Shown here: in pieces, positions 44,301-56,412 of the stretch
Numbering within the stretch: the stretch's first letter is position 1
How the letters are laid out: every line of letters begins with the position of its first letter
Assembly: GCA_950097015.1 (NCBI GenBank)
Contig: CATNEN010000001.1
Coordinates: 10,015,001 to 10,079,000 of the forward strand
Direction: 5' to 3'
Source: Macrostomum hystrix
Taxonomy: Eukaryota > Platyhelminthes > Macrostomidae
Length of the DNA stretch: 64,000 nucleotides
The notes under the pieces: model-generated
What the model was told of the DNA's origin: nothing
Database searches by the model: none
Seen by the model: the letters and a program-made list of their open reading frames with translations, nothing else
Program-made: the position numbers and the translations under genes

Positions 44301-47300
44301 AATTGACTGGAGGTTCCTGAAAATTTTCTCCCAATGGAGGCGGCCACTGCTTCACATTGCACTCCGGATGAACCGCTCTGACCCCCATCAACATCGTGAA
44401 TTTTTCGTATCGCAATTTGCTTTCATGAATGGCCGTAGACTCATCGTCGTTATAATTTACCATGCCAGCATGCTGCTTCCAAAGTAACGATGCCAGTTTG
44501 AGATCCGCAGCGGTCACAGCATTTGGGACCTGCAGCAGGATATGAGCATGCACAGATCCCCTGAATTGATACTCGTACCGAATAATGAAATCAATGACGC
44601 CGAATGCAGGACGAATCACGTGCTTCATGAAGTGTCGCACTTTTTCGCAGAAAAACCAGTCAGCCACATCAGAATTGTTTCGCAGATTCTTCATGCGCAT
44701 CGCCATATCCGACTTAGCATCCAGACTGCCATGAGGCAGCGTCTCACCCACGCCGAGACGGATCACGTTCTTATCTACATAATTATTTTCCCTGTCTAAA
44801 ATAAGATGTAAATCCTTCCACTGCAGATCTGCAGCCGACAAAGTCATGAAAACGTTGAACATTTGATCGCCACGAATTCTATTGTAGGCACAGTACGAAA
44901 GAGATTTCCGAGCCATCTGTTGAAAGTAAGATGGACTACCTTTTATTACAGATGCAAAATGTGACAGCTTGTTAATGATACTTCGGTCTCCATTTTGATA
45001 ACGTCGAGCCAGTTCCTCAGCCGAAAGTCCAGCAACAGCACGATCGCAGAACACTCCACCGATCTGCATTGCCTGATGACGCTGCAGCATGTTTGCAGCC
45101 ACAAACGGAAACAGGTGATGCTGTGCAAATCTTCTGTCGAGCTGTACAAGAAACTGAAAGTATTTCTGATAAGTGCCTGTTGTCAGCTGTGGCTGTTTCA
45201 AGCGCCCACTGCGAGTGATGTCGCATCGGCCGTAAGGAAAGAGGCAAGGAAAAGCACAAGTAAAGTAGCCAGGGGTTTTCTCTTGCACTGCATGTGATCC
45301 GACAGCTGGGTACGGAACGGAAATGTTCTGCAAAGCTCTTAGAATCAACTTCTCTTGACGTAGACCCGAGAAATCCCCACCTGGCTGAGCGGCACTCCGA
45401 TCGATATGAATATCGTCGGAACTGTCTTTGGGACCGGAGTCGGCTGAATTTTCAACTCCAATATCAATGTGCGGCACTTCATCAATGCAGCCATCTTCGG
45501 GAAGGGTGTTAAGTAAGTGGTCGTCAATTTCGATAGATTTATACTCTGGGTTATTTAAGCGCAACCAATTTAGTGCTCGTAGCACACGATGTCGCCTTAC
45601 TCGAAAGTCTTTAACCTTGGTTACACAGGTTCCAGGCATCCGCACCACGAGGAAAGGCAGGTTGGCTGCACTGCAGGGCAAGCGATTAATAAACCCTTGC
45701 ACATCCTGCTCAAATGCAATAGAATGACCACGGCTTAAGTTACATGAAGATCCACGCAGTAGATATACCGTTTTCACAATATGCAGCCGCGAGATCAAAG
45801 CTTGCTCCACGCATGTCAGATCATTCAGGTCAGGGGGCACATCTTCCAGACTGAATCCATTGGCTGGTGAAAATAGTGGGGTGTCTGGAACTCTGCAATG
45901 TTTACACTTTCCATTATTGTCTACATCAAGATTGGGCCACTGTCGTTCACAAACTTTGCACTTTTTCCAAGTCGCGTATTCGGCAATATTGGCGTCAAAT
46001 TTAATTCCTAAGCCCAAAAATGGGTTGAAGTCTGGTAAGTAGCTCTTAAAATCGACAGCATCAGCATGCAACCGCATCGCGTCGAACTCCATTTGCCGAT
46101 ATTCTATGAAATCATTGAATGTCGGTTGTAGCGATTTCTGCATCATCCATTCATCATACACAGAAGGCCTCTGGGGGGTGGAGTTGGTACCAACCTCTTC
46201 GTTGTCGTTGGCTGCATGTTGTGCCCGTGACGGAAGCTGCGCATCGTCGTAAATCTGTGAGCAAAAAGGAGCTGCATCTTGCGAGGCATTACCAGCTTCA
46301 CCAGAAGCAGCATATGGTGAATCCACGGGAACACTCGTAGAGGCTGAAGCAGCATCCGGTGGATCTGCGTGAACACTTGTAGTAGCGGCATTACTAAAAC
46401 GCACTTGCTGAACGTTAGCAGAGAAAGGAGATGAGTGTAGATCAGCTGTGAGAATCAAAAGACAGCAGGTTCTGCCGCCGAGGCCAACTTCTTCCTTGCT
46501 GATGGATGTGACAGAGAAATCATTACATCGATACCAGGAATCGTTGTTGTACACATCACAGAAAAAGTGTGATGTACCAAGCTGCTGGCTTCCGGTTTGA
46601 TGCACTACTGCTGTAGGATAATAGACTCGATTTCCAATTCTAAATTCAGCGACTAAGTTTACTAATGACCGCACGGGCTCTAATGACTCAGTAATGCGCG
46701 ACAGCTCAACTACTATGTGCTTAGGTGCTTAGTTAAATTCCAAATTTGGCTGGGCATTGGGGCAACATTGCTGTGCGACAGAAATCGTCATCCATCTGAC
46801 AATTAAATCCTGCAGTGTCATACTATTCGCTGTCGAAGGCACTGGCAATGAAAGCAGTAAATGTCGGCCTTCATATAGCACTGATAAGCAGGTATCACAC
46901 CTGATAAAAATTGGCAGCTCAAACAAATGGCGTACAGCATCACTCCTAGTTCCAACAGCCAGATGCTGCAACAAAGCCGACAAAAATTCTGCACAATCAC
47001 CAAACTCACCAACAACGAATTGCGGACCCGCTGCACCTACCGCAGCCACTGCATTGATGAGTCGATGCACATTCTGCTCTTGTCCTGATCTGCTACAATT
47101 CGCCAATAATAACTCGACATTCGTGGCAGTAGCTTGCTCTCCGATGTCAGATGCCAACTGGCCCAGGACAGTGCCGGATATCAGACTGGTGAGCGCACTG
47201 TTTGCAAAGCAAACGTAACGCGTGTTTGGCCGCGAAATAGGCAGAGGTGAAGCAGAAGAAGAATTCCCTGGAGCATGTGTAGAACGTTATAGAGAAATTA

Positions 47301-47605
47301 AATATATCATCGGGTCTCGGACCCTAATCTCTTGTGTGGTGAAAGTATAAAAACACAAACTTACTTGCAACCCGACGACCGACGAGCAATCCGAAGTCAC
47401 GTCCTTCGTGTCCAAACTGACGACGCCCTTTTTCACCAAATTGTTTTCCTTGAACGCCAAATTGCTTTCCTCGTGCACCAAACTCTGGACCCTTCAGCCC
47501 TCCGAGTAAATTGAAATTGCAGCTTCTCCTACAGCATGACTGCCGACCTTTCTTCCAAAACAGTCCACATTTTGGACAACTAGCTGGAAACTTCGGAGGG
47601 CTCAT
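41389..47605 (-). CDS. Helitron-like protein: USP protease + HUH Rep + Pif1 helicase (one in-frame stop)
   Basis: Exon 1 is 47605-47365 and exon 2 47267-41389 (GTAAGT...CTCCAG, phase 1), about 2039 codons. Residues 1-80 have a CPKCG...CCRRSC metal-binding-like cluster and GxxFG repeats. Residues 90-345 are a ubiquitin-specific-protease domain: Cys100 in RYVCFANSAL, GDCAEFL (170-176), a C-x2-C strand segment, KHIVVEL, and His314 with N329-D330 in SHFF...WYRCNDF. Next are a zinc-finger-like region, a Helitron-like N domain, the HUH motif H987-x-H989 in SVHAHILLQ, paired tyrosines Y1208/Y1212 in KYLMKYTLKG, and a Pif1 helicase with Walker A GAAGCGKSF (about 1592), IDEKSM and FAMSVHKAQGKTL. A single TAA at 46729-46731 interrupts the USP domain; the frame is otherwise continuous. 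Known Helentron-type elements carry OTU-family proteases; a USP-type domain here is unusual as far as I know. Confidence 0.85.
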
Positions 47606-48550
47606 TTTGTTTCTAATTTAATTTTTACATTTTAATAGACTAATTTATTATTTTATAATACTAAGTCAGTACAACAATATCAGCTAACAATATCGCTGCA
47701 GTAGTGGTGGTGGTCCTTATGTGGGCTGCTTCGTGCTGTGTGGTGTGGTGTGGGGTTGTTTTGTGTTTTCTGTCTTCACATGCACATTAACTGGCCCGAA
47801 AGGATTTGGGGTTGGTGTGTGCTGCACAATTGAATAGCAGCCAGCCTTCCTTCCTTAGTGTCAGTGGTGTGTGGCTTTGACAAGTGCAGGCCAATTGGTT
47901 AAGGGGCGAAGGGGAGGTCGGGAGCCTTAGTGTGGCTGGCTGGCTGATGCCCGCTGCTGTGCTAGGCCAGTGAATTCAATGTACATTAACTGCCCCCCTG
48001 CTGCGTGGAGCCTGCCTTCCTTAAGGAAGGAAGGAAAGGAAAGTTAAAAAGGCTCTGACTTCTGACCTTGATGCTAAAAATAGCTCAGAAAGGGAAATAC
48101 TCAATTTTGAGCAGGAAGCAATGGAAATGTTGCAAGTCTGTTTTGGTGATCCCAAACTAATTTTCGACGACGAATCGAATGGCGCAAGTCCCAAGAAAAT
48201 CGGTAGGGTACGAGCTGAGAAAAAGGGGGGGGGTTGGCACATCAGACCTACCGGGGCATCATAAACCTAAAGACTCGCTCCGCTTCGCTCCGCTCGAAAT
48301 TATTTCCTCTTAATGCTTCATTGCATGTCATGCATCATTTTGTAGATAATTTCTTTGACTTTCAAATTAGTCGCTCTGTGAAACACAATAGCTTGTTTCT
48401 GTCTTGCAGGAGACCAATGAAGGAGTCAAAATTCTTATTCGGTTTTGAAGATACACTGTTCGGTTGATGATAAATTACTCTACTACACCCCTTCTTTGGG
48501 GCTTCCTAGGCCAACGATGAAGTTAATCCATCCAAGCAACCATCCATCCA
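47606..48550. other. Region upstream of the Helitron gene with a short coding-like stretch
   Basis: GT-rich DNA at 47700-47990 and a GGAAGGAAGGAAAGG tract at 48020. A plus-strand frame at about 48030-48240 has amphipathic, charged composition (EREILNFEQEAMEM, FDDESNGASPKK) and looks once coding, but has no start and no family. A GAGCGGAGCGAAGCGGAGCG stretch (minus, about 48275-48294) resembles GAGCGGAGCG near 40785 in inverted orientation, possibly Helitron terminal sequence. Confidence 0.35.
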
Positions 48551-49462
48551 TTATACTAAAGGCATTAGTAAAGTTGAGTTTGTCTCTCTGTTTGTAAGTT
48601 TCCTTTTAAACTATCCAAAATATTTTTATTCAAATTGGATATATTCAGTTGCAAATCTGACTGGGATCATGTGGCTAAATTCTGTTAATGGTAACTTAAA
48701 AACTTGGCTTAAAATGCTAAAAACCTAATTCTCACCTATTGAATTAGTGTATTTTTCTTACAGTCCGAGCTCTTTTTCATTGTTTTGTCTATGACTGTTG
48801 AAAATCATCTTGCAAAGTCTAAATTTTAATGGCAAGTTGAGTCTAAATGCATCTCAAGTGTAAAGTTTTCATTAAAATTGGTGTATATGGCTGTCAAAAG
48901 GTTGAATGCATATATCACAGCTTAAAGGAATTAAAAGCGAAGAAGCTTTGTCCCAATTGTAGTATTCGATTGTGATCTCATAAATGTGTGGTTGAAAGTA
49001 TGTCACATATTTTTGTACACGTCCCCTCAGAGGGGGAGCTATTTTACTCATAATCACTTTAAACAGTGGGCAGAGTTAAAAATAACCCGTTAAAGCAGTT
49101 ACAAAATAATTACGAGTAAGAACAGATCAAATTTTCGAGAAAAAATCAATTTCAGCGTTGCTTTTGTTATATTACTTTATTAAAAGTTAGTATTATTAAA
49201 ATAGAAGACTAACTTTTTTTGTTAGTCTTTACTTGACTTGTCAACAATTTTCTACACATTTATAGTGTGGCTACTTTTTGACATTAATTTTTTTCCAATG
49301 AATTTAACTTAATTCTTGACTTGAATTATTTGTAGAAAATAACTTCCGCCCTTGTATTTAAGATAAGGCTTATCAAAGAACTCATCTGGAACCACGCTGG
49401 AAACTGATAATATAAAGTCAATTTGTAGGACAATTTTAGAATAATTTCAATCTTGAAATAAA
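48551..49462. other. AT-rich spacer; possible mobile-element end at 48553
   Basis: TATACTAAAGG followed by GTTTGTCTCTCTGTTTGT at 48553-48600 resembles the 5' ends of many Helitron or RTE-like elements. No coding sequence follows. Confidence 0.3.
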
Positions 49463-49777
49463 TTAGTCGTCATTATCTGACTCCGACAGCAATCGCAGAT
49501 TGCTAGCCGTGCTTCCGCCAGTTGAAGGTTCATATTCTTCCCGCCTATCCGCTGATTGGCACTTGGCTGGCCTCTTGTCCAACTGCTTTAGTCGGGTGCC
49601 ACTGTCTTTCAGATAAAGACGAATGCGCTCTTCGATATCCGCTAGGTCTGGTGGATCATGAAACTTTTTTCCGATGGCACTCTTGATCAGCGGCTCAAAG
49701 ACGTCAGAGAATGACAACTTTCCATCTCTCCGCGAAATGATGTTCGTCCTAAGACCGTTGCCAGTCGGTGGCGCCAT
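49463..49777 (-). CDS. Hypothetical 104-residue protein or transposon ORF fragment
   Basis: A single ATG-initiated frame (49777 down to 49463) of balanced composition: basic centre (GKKFHDPPDLADIEERIRLY) and acidic end (SESDNDD). The continuous frame and protein-like codon use suggest real coding origin. I do not recognise the family. It lies beside a DNA-polymerase-B relic and a Merlin relic, so it may be another transposon piece or the last exon of an unidentified gene. Confidence 0.35.
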   Translation of the reverse strand: MAPPTGNGLRTNIISRRDGKLSFSDVFEPLIKSAIGKKFHDPPDLADIEERIRLYLKDSGTRLKQLDKRPAKCQSADRREEYEPSTGGSTASNLRLLSESDNDD

Positions 49778-49996
49778 TTTTCGATACGAGGACCCCCGCA
49801 CTCATATCGCCATCATTTCACTTCATCCAAGCTTCTGGTATCCTTTCGACCCCACTTCTAAGAACAGAGACAACCAGCTCGTCAAGGAAGAGCGAACTGA
49901 TGGCGATATGAGGGCTTATGCACCACAACCGCACCTCTACCACACCCAACGCACCACTCAGTTGGGCCGGCCTAAGAGAGTCATAGCTACTCCCGC

Positions 49997-50256
49997 CGCT
50001 TACCCGCACTTGCTTGGTGTCAAAAAAACTCAAGGCCAATTTGCGTTGCTGCAGCAGAAACACGCGTTGCTTGTGGGATGCTTTGCATTCGCGCAAACAT
50101 GACTTTGCGCTTGTGCAGAACTCTTAGATAATCCGTGTGTCGAATGTTTTGAGCAACAGTTTTGCAGACACCCTTGCATCGCGAGATTTGCGTAATACTC
50201 TCACCAGCAACCAAGAAGGAATATTTCCTTGGTCGATGGTGTTTTAGTGGATCGAT
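49997..50256 (-). pseudogene. C-terminal fragment of a family B DNA polymerase (Polinton-like), frameshifted
   Basis: Two overlapping minus frames read RKYSFLVAGE...SRCKGVCKTV, then DYLRVLHKRKV...MQSIP, then RKLALSFFDTKQVRV. This motif order matches my memory of the extreme C-terminus of protein-primed type-B DNA polymerases in Polinton/Maverick-like elements. The frame shifts near 50060, and upstream catalytic motifs are absent because Merlin sequence begins at about 50256. Family assignment is moderate. Confidence 0.5.
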
Positions 50257-50860
50257 GGGTCGTTAGGGTGGGCAAAGTGGAGTCGATGATTCACGACAGC
50301 GTGGTTCTGCAAGCCATTGTAGGCCTGCCACCCGTCAAACAATCAGAGTGCCTGGAAGAACGTGCTGCTGGATGATTGGTAGCAGCGTAGCAGCATCGCG
50401 GCTTGGCAAAAGCACCATCATGGCCTTGTTGGTGCCACGCTTCACCATGCCAAGCACCCAGTGACCCTCTCGGTAAGACCCTTGGTGGTACTTCTGGTGA
50501 AAGAACTTAAATTCGTCAACCTCCACCTCACTTCCGAGCCAGGGCCACCGAGCTGCATGGGATGGTCGATCAGATACTGGCAGCAAATGTCGCGACAGAA
50601 GTTGAACCAGTCCGTGGCAGTCCTGCTCGAGATGCGACGCTCCCGTTCAACTTGGTTAACGGCATGCTGTGCGCCCAGTGGTACACCAAATCCAATAGTT
50701 GGGTGACGGTGAGGTGGGTGCCCTAAAAAGGCTGCCCTTCGTGATGCTTTTCAGCGTCCTGCAGGTCGGAAATGCCCAGGCATTGCAATCAACAAATTGG
50801 GCTCCATCCCGCCTTTGTAGCCGCATGGCTGGAGCCTCAGGGCATCGTTCACACCCTAGT
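50256..50860 (-). pseudogene. Merlin (IS1016/ISXO2-like) DNA transposase, multiply frameshifted
   Basis: Pieces appear in order on the minus strand: an N-terminal CERCP...RRDGAQF zinc-ribbon-like part and SITKGSLF (50845-50710); LDLVYHWAHSM in a second frame; then SSRTATDWFNFCRD, GGPGSEVEVDEFKF (first catalytic Asp), EGHWVLGMVKRG and DAATLLPIIQQHVLPGT (50650-50335); and DGWQAYNG with VVNH (second Asp region) in another frame. The third catalytic acid region is missing. At least three frameshifts make it inactive. Merlin elements are cut-and-paste DNA transposons related to bacterial IS1016. Confidence 0.8.
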
Positions 50861-51567
50861 CGACCGAAATTACAAGAAATTGTCGAAAATTGCAATCTAC
50901 TTGCCGAAATTGTACAATAATTGCCAATTGCGTGCACGTCAATTGCGATTTTGGATAAGCTGATTACAATCGAAATTGCAATTTTAGCAATTTTGCACAC
51001 ACGGATTGTAAGTTTTGCAATTCAGACCAATTGAATTGTAATTTCTGGCAATTTCTGGCGCAATCCGATTGCAATTACTTTCGGTGGATAGACACAGCAC
51101 AGTACTCTGAGTAGCATGTATGGCTTCTGCCGATGTTCTGAATTTTCAGATTAGAAAATTAATGTAAGGAAGACGATAAACACATGAGAGGATGTTTTTC
51201 TGACAGACTCGATAATTATTGAGCAGTTTATGTAAAATTACTACAATAATGCACGATTGCATTTCATTATTATATTTATATAACACTCAAATTAAAGCTG
51301 CACAGAAAGTGAAACGTTAAGTTATTACAATTGATATTTGAGTACATACAAAATGTTTTCCCGTATTTTTACTTTTTTACTATACAACAGTCAACAAAAA
51401 ATCAAACAAGATACACAATTAGCAAGCAATAATCGAATTATTGTATGGCGATCGGTTTAAGAGATCTATATTTTGAAAACGATCCGCGACAGATAAAATT
51501 CTTAGTAGTGCTTACTCAGTTTCAACAGTTCCTACTCAGCTTCAAGTCATCCCAAATTTAGCCATAT
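50861..51567. other. AT-rich spacer, nothing recognised
   Basis: It contains AATTGCAA/TTGCAATT-rich repeats at 50860-51070, possibly remains of the Merlin 5' end, then plain AT-rich DNA up to the CACTA transposase. Confidence 0.35.
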
Positions 51568-53865
51568 TCATGGCGGCAAGAATCCGGTATAACGAGACAA
51601 GTCCTTATCGGGAAAAATATTATTGACTGAAACACACTGATGCAGAAAATTGCATCCCACTGGAATAGTGCAGGTGTTAGAAGACGGGCGGCAGATAAAC
51701 AAGAAAGTGTTTGCTAAACATAATATATCAGCAGCAATAGGTACATTGGACAGATTAAAAAAGTCTTGTAAATTGCAGACGTCTAAAAAAATTACATCAG
51801 CTAAAATATCTGTACCATTCAGAAAACGAACTACTTTGCAGAAACTACCGTCTTTCAACTGCACAATACATGACCGAGTAGGGGGCAGTTTCGGATAAGT
51901 AGTAGCATAAAAGAGACGATTGTTTTGCGCTATTGCGTAAGCGGATATAAATCGCCAGCAGGCGGAAGGACTGCTCGATAAAATTCTAAACTTAGAAGTG
52001 AGCAGCTCGAAAATGCGGCTGTTAGATTGAGCAGCAGCTCCCTCCTTAAGACAGAAAGTGCAACATTTTTGCAGAATGAGCTTCTCGCATATTTGCTTGA
52101 CATGGAATCGAGTCCCTTGAATATAATTCTTTACCGTCGAAAATTGACTCTCAAATGAGAACATAGAGTATCCTGTTAGAGGACCAAAATTGAGAAGCTG
52201 TTCGGGCAAATGACACAGGAGATGAAAATTAATTGTGTATACATTGGCATCAAATGCAGTTCCTAAAGTTGACATAAAGTGTTGAATTACTTTATCGAGA
52301 AGTGCCAAGTAGTGCTCACAGTCTACAGAATTCGCTACATGACAAACAAGAGAAAAAGAAAGCAAAGCAATGGCGCATGCCTGATTTTTCCTACTGAAGC
52401 AATGGAAAGCAAATATAGGCAATAGATACATTGCAGCGAACATGTAATCCTTGGCTTTCTACGAAGAGCGAAGCTCTAGACAAAATGGTACTGTTACTGA
52501 CTTAGGCACGCTGACTCTTTTAAGAGTATCATTAAAGAAGGGCAGACTTCGCCCAAGGTAGCAACTCAGTTGTCGGTAGGAACCATCAAACATATATTTC
52601 ATTAGAGTGCCACAACAATTTTCATAAAGAAAGTGCAACGAGTCAAGCAAAATATTCTCCGGAATTCGCACGTACTTCCTTAGAACAGAATCACCCTTAA
52701 TACCAAAAAGGCTCTTCTCACCAGAGAGACAGACTAGTTGAACTCGTGATAAATAAACAGCATTCGAAACTGGAGTAGATAAATGAGGCTCAGAATACTT
52801 GCGTGCGGATCCATGGCCGACTTTAACAGTACTACCGGGATTTTCACAGTAAAGGCAACCAAACTCGCCATTAAATTGCTTATGGTTTAGTATGCTAGCC
52901 AAGGCAGGAAGATCAAAAGTAGCCGAAAATATTTTAACACGAAAACGCATAGGCCTGTTTCGAATAGTAAAGCAAAATGTTTTTTCAAAAACTGAAGCCA
53001 GATGGTCTTCTAGAAACGTTTTCCAGTTAGGTTTCTTTGCACCAAGAAAGAGAGCAAAAATTAAGAAGTTTTCTGGCTGAAAACGCAAAAACGGTGGAAG
53101 ATTCAAAATTTGAGCTTGAACAGGCCACAAAGAAGAGGGAGAATTAGAGTACAAGCTACAGCCATCAGTGGAGAGATGCAAAAATATTGTAATAACTTGG
53201 GCAGTATCATAAATTATCGGACAATTTTTGAGTACGTCTGTCTTAATAGCTTTGCTTTGGCTAAAATCAACCATGTACTCAAATAGAGACTCGATGATAA
53301 TTTGAAGCTGGAAGCCTACATCAAAATGTGCAGTATAATTTAAAGGAGCAGCGCAACACCTTTGACTAGCATGAGAAGAACGACGCTGACATGTAGAAAT
53401 GGAACATGTTTCAAGTAGGGAGAAATGGCTGCAAGCCATCACAAGACGATCCATGACTCTTTTCACCATTCTCATGGACAGCGAACAAACAACAAAGTTG
53501 GCAGCGAAGAAAGATTTTAATATTATGTCCATAGTAGCGAGAGGAATGTCCCTATTAACTATCAGGAACACGATAAACACGCACAAAAACTCTTTGCGTG
53601 CTAAGTCTTTCAAACAGTCGATAGAGAGAATAGCGTCGGATTCTAGGCTTCCCTCTTCACCAGGAAAAAGCTCAGCTTCATCCAGTTCATCGCATTGCGT
53701 GTCCAGAACTAGGACGCTCAGATCTGGCTGCTCACTGTGGCGAGCCTCTCCAGAGTTAGAAGCCGTACTAGAGCAGGCGGCCTCAGCAGGTTCCTCATCA
53801 AAGTGCTCCAGCTCGAAATCATCATGAAGGCACATGGATGCAACCGCTTCAAAGAATTCAGCCAT
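51568..53865 (-). pseudogene. CACTA/EnSpm Tnp2-like transposase with one in-frame stop
   Basis: Two minus frames, 53865-52459 and 52443-51568, are in the same phase and separated by only 15 bp starting with a TAG at 52459-52461. Together they give about 766 codons from the ATG at 53865. Recognisable in order: an acidic N-terminus, HLSTDGCSLY...LWPVQAQILNLPP, a C-x2-C pair in FGCLYCENPG, LFGIKGDSVLRKY...LDSLHFLYE, KAKDYMFAAMYLLPIF right after the stop, and HLLCHLPEQLLNFGPL with FESQFSTVKNYIQGT. These are hallmarks of Tnp2-like transposases of the CACTA/EnSpm group. The stop sits where relatives usually have Trp before KA (TGG to TAG would do it; inferred). I could not identify CACTA terminal repeats. 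A multi-exon host-like structure is not needed. Confidence 0.75.
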
Positions 53866-54522
53866 TGAGGGTTGAAGTACTGAAAATGGTGTTTAAAACA
53901 GATTTTACTATTAACAGGTAGAACTGATTTTTTAACAGAGAAAAAAATTTGAGCACAATAAAAATGCACGATAGAAGATTAAATTATTTTGTTATTCTAG
54001 CATCACAAAACCAATAGGTCTTAATATATTTTAAACGGACAAAGAGAAACAAATTAATCAATGTGATTGAGCATACAATGAAAAATGTGCACATGATGAA
54101 TGCCTCCAACGTTTATTGATTATTGAGCTAGTGTCATACAATAACAAATAATGTGAATAACCAAACAAGATCAAATAATGTGAATAACCAAACAAGAGCA
54201 AATAATGTGAATAACCAAACAAAAGCAAATAATGTGAATAACCAAACAAGAATATATAATGTCATCAACAAGACAAGGACAAAAATGCTATTAAATGGTT
54301 ATCTAAGGACACATTTAGCTAGCAATAGTCTAGAGGAAATCGTGGACCTATTCAGCTTGCCCTAGTATCACTCTTGAACTGTGATGACTTGTGGCTTAGT
54401 ATAGTATTAATAATTTTTTCATCATCGCTCACTGCTATTGATATACAATACCAAGCAAAAGTCTGTTCTTTAGAAACATATCAATACACTTAACTGTCAA
54501 AGCTATCACTAGGGCTTGGTAT
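53866..54522. other. Spacer with a small tandem array
   Basis: No gene. An inverted 11-bp pair, CAATACCAAGC (54446-54456) and its complement (54514-54524), overlaps the Ty3 element insertion point. Confidence 0.45.
54147..54262. repeat. 27-bp tandem array
   Basis: About four copies of a 27-bp unit containing GTGAATAACCAAACAAGA and CAAATAAT. Confidence 0.88.
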
Positions 54523-55160
54523 TGTGACGATTAAAACACAAAGGACGAAGTCGAAGTCAGTGCGGCGGCAATTGTAAGTTCGGCAATTCAGAGTTAGTAA
54601 TGTCTGCGATGTAGCGGTAGCACTTTTATTCTGGGTGCACTGGGACGTCGACAAGCAGGGCGTTATGTAAGGCGTAGGAGCTCGTAATGGTGAGTGTTGG
54701 ACACGAACAGAACCGAATGTAGTGGAGTGTAGTGAGAGAATGGCACAGCACGAACACGTAGAAGGGCGAGAGTGAGAAGGTGAGGCGCGAGCGGAACGGA
54801 AAGAATGGCTAGACGGAGGGAAGGAAAGAACGAAAGACAGAAAGAAAGTGAAGCGAAACTAGGCTAACTGAAAAACATAGCGATCGATACTTCCGGCCAA
54901 CCAGAGCTCGCACGCTCATTGGCCGGGGGGGAAATACATTAAGATACGCGTAGGAAATAGCTAGAATGGCGCGATATGCGTTTATGGTTACTGACAGTAG
55001 CGCCCTAATAATTTGGCTTAATAATATAAATTAACAGAATTGGATGATATTATACGATGAGTTAAAACGGCCCAAACTAGTACATAATTAGGAAATTAAG
55101 CATGTAATCAACGCATAGAGTAATATTGCAGGGGTGCCTTCAACAAGTGACAACGTCACA
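54523..55160 (-). repeat. 3' LTR of the Ty3/gypsy element (638 bp)
   Basis: Matches 63105-63771 except for a ~28-bp deletion near 54856, one base in a G run and an A/G difference near 55075. Confidence 0.92.
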
Positions 55161-56412
55161 CTCGCCTCTCCCAAAAAGAGAAGGAGCAACAGCCGAATGG
55201 CGAGCGACGGTTAAGCACAACGAGCGAGAGAGAGAGAGAGAGAAAATACAGACAGTACACAATGCTAAGGTCAAGGCCGTATCGGGCGCGTGGAACTACC
55301 CGCACAAAGATATGTAATGACATAATTAGTTTATTATAAATTGCTAGACATCATGGAAACTATAAAACAGCGCGGCCGGAGCTGCAGTCCAACTCACAGG
55401 GCCACATTAATGGAGAAGATACATGTTCTGACTACGCGTGGCTGAATATATAACAATATAAAAAGTTGGTTAGAGAATATGACGCAAACTTGATTACGTA
55501 AAAATTACAGAACGCGATTCCAAACCGCAAAAACGCACTGGAGACGGAAGCGAGACAGCGAATGACGCGAAGAAGACAAAGATGCAAAGCGATGAAGCAA
55601 AGAGAGGTGAGGCCAGCATCACGACGGCGTGCGCCCACAAGACGTCGAACTATTCAACGACTTCGACATGGCTTGGCCACTTGATTGCTTTAATTGGTTT
55701 CGGCTAGTTTGGCTTGTGGCTTGTTGTCTTGTGTGCTTGTGACCGACTGTGTGTGGCATGCTGGATGATTGTGACTGACTGTGGTAGTTTACGGTCATTC
55801 CGGACCACGACTGAACACTGGCGGGAGAGCGGACCTGGATGGTCCCGGACCAGAATGGTCCAACAGCGGCGAGACGAAAACGGACCTGGATGGCCCCGGA
55901 CCAGGATGGTCCAACAGCGGCGAGACGGAAACGGACCTGGATGGCCCCGGACCAGGATGGTCCAACAGCAGGCAGGACCAGGGTGGTCCTGCTGAACGAC
56001 AACACACGTGATAGTTTATGGTCATTCCGGACCGCGGCTGACTGGATGTGTTTGCTCGCTGAGAAACGCTCATGGCGCTCCGGCTTTCGAGGGCCGACAC
56101 CGGCAAATGCATAGCAGATGGGGTGTCTCACGCGCACAAATGATTTTGGTAGTTTATGGTCATTCCGGACCACGGCGGACTGTGTGTGTTGACTGGTGGC
56201 AATGTTGTTGGCGTGAGTTGTGGTGTGATGTGCGTGAGTTGTGATGTGAGTGTGTGAGTTGTGGTGTGAGTTTGTGAGTTGTGGTGTGAGTTTGTTTGAC
56301 TTTAAAGTACATTACCCAGCAACGCTGGTTTTCCCTTTTTCCCAGGAGACCGTCGGCCTGCTAATGCCGAAGGAGGTAGTTTAATGCCATGCCCAGGGCC
56401 ACAACTGGCCCT
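55161..56412 (-). other. 3' untranslated region of the Ty3 element with internal repeats
   Basis: About 1.25 kb between the integrase ORF stop and the 3' LTR. It contains an AG microsatellite near 55225, 2.5 copies of a 51-bp unit at 55855-55985 (GGACCAGGATGGTCCAACAG core) and three scattered copies of GGTCATTCCGGACC. Open frames across it are repeat-driven; I do not call an env-like gene. Confidence 0.5.

Noticed and set aside
55619-56173. 184-residue minus frame near the Ty3 3' end as an env gene
   Set aside because: Built on a 51-bp repeat, no signal peptide or membrane segment, shorter than env-like proteins.
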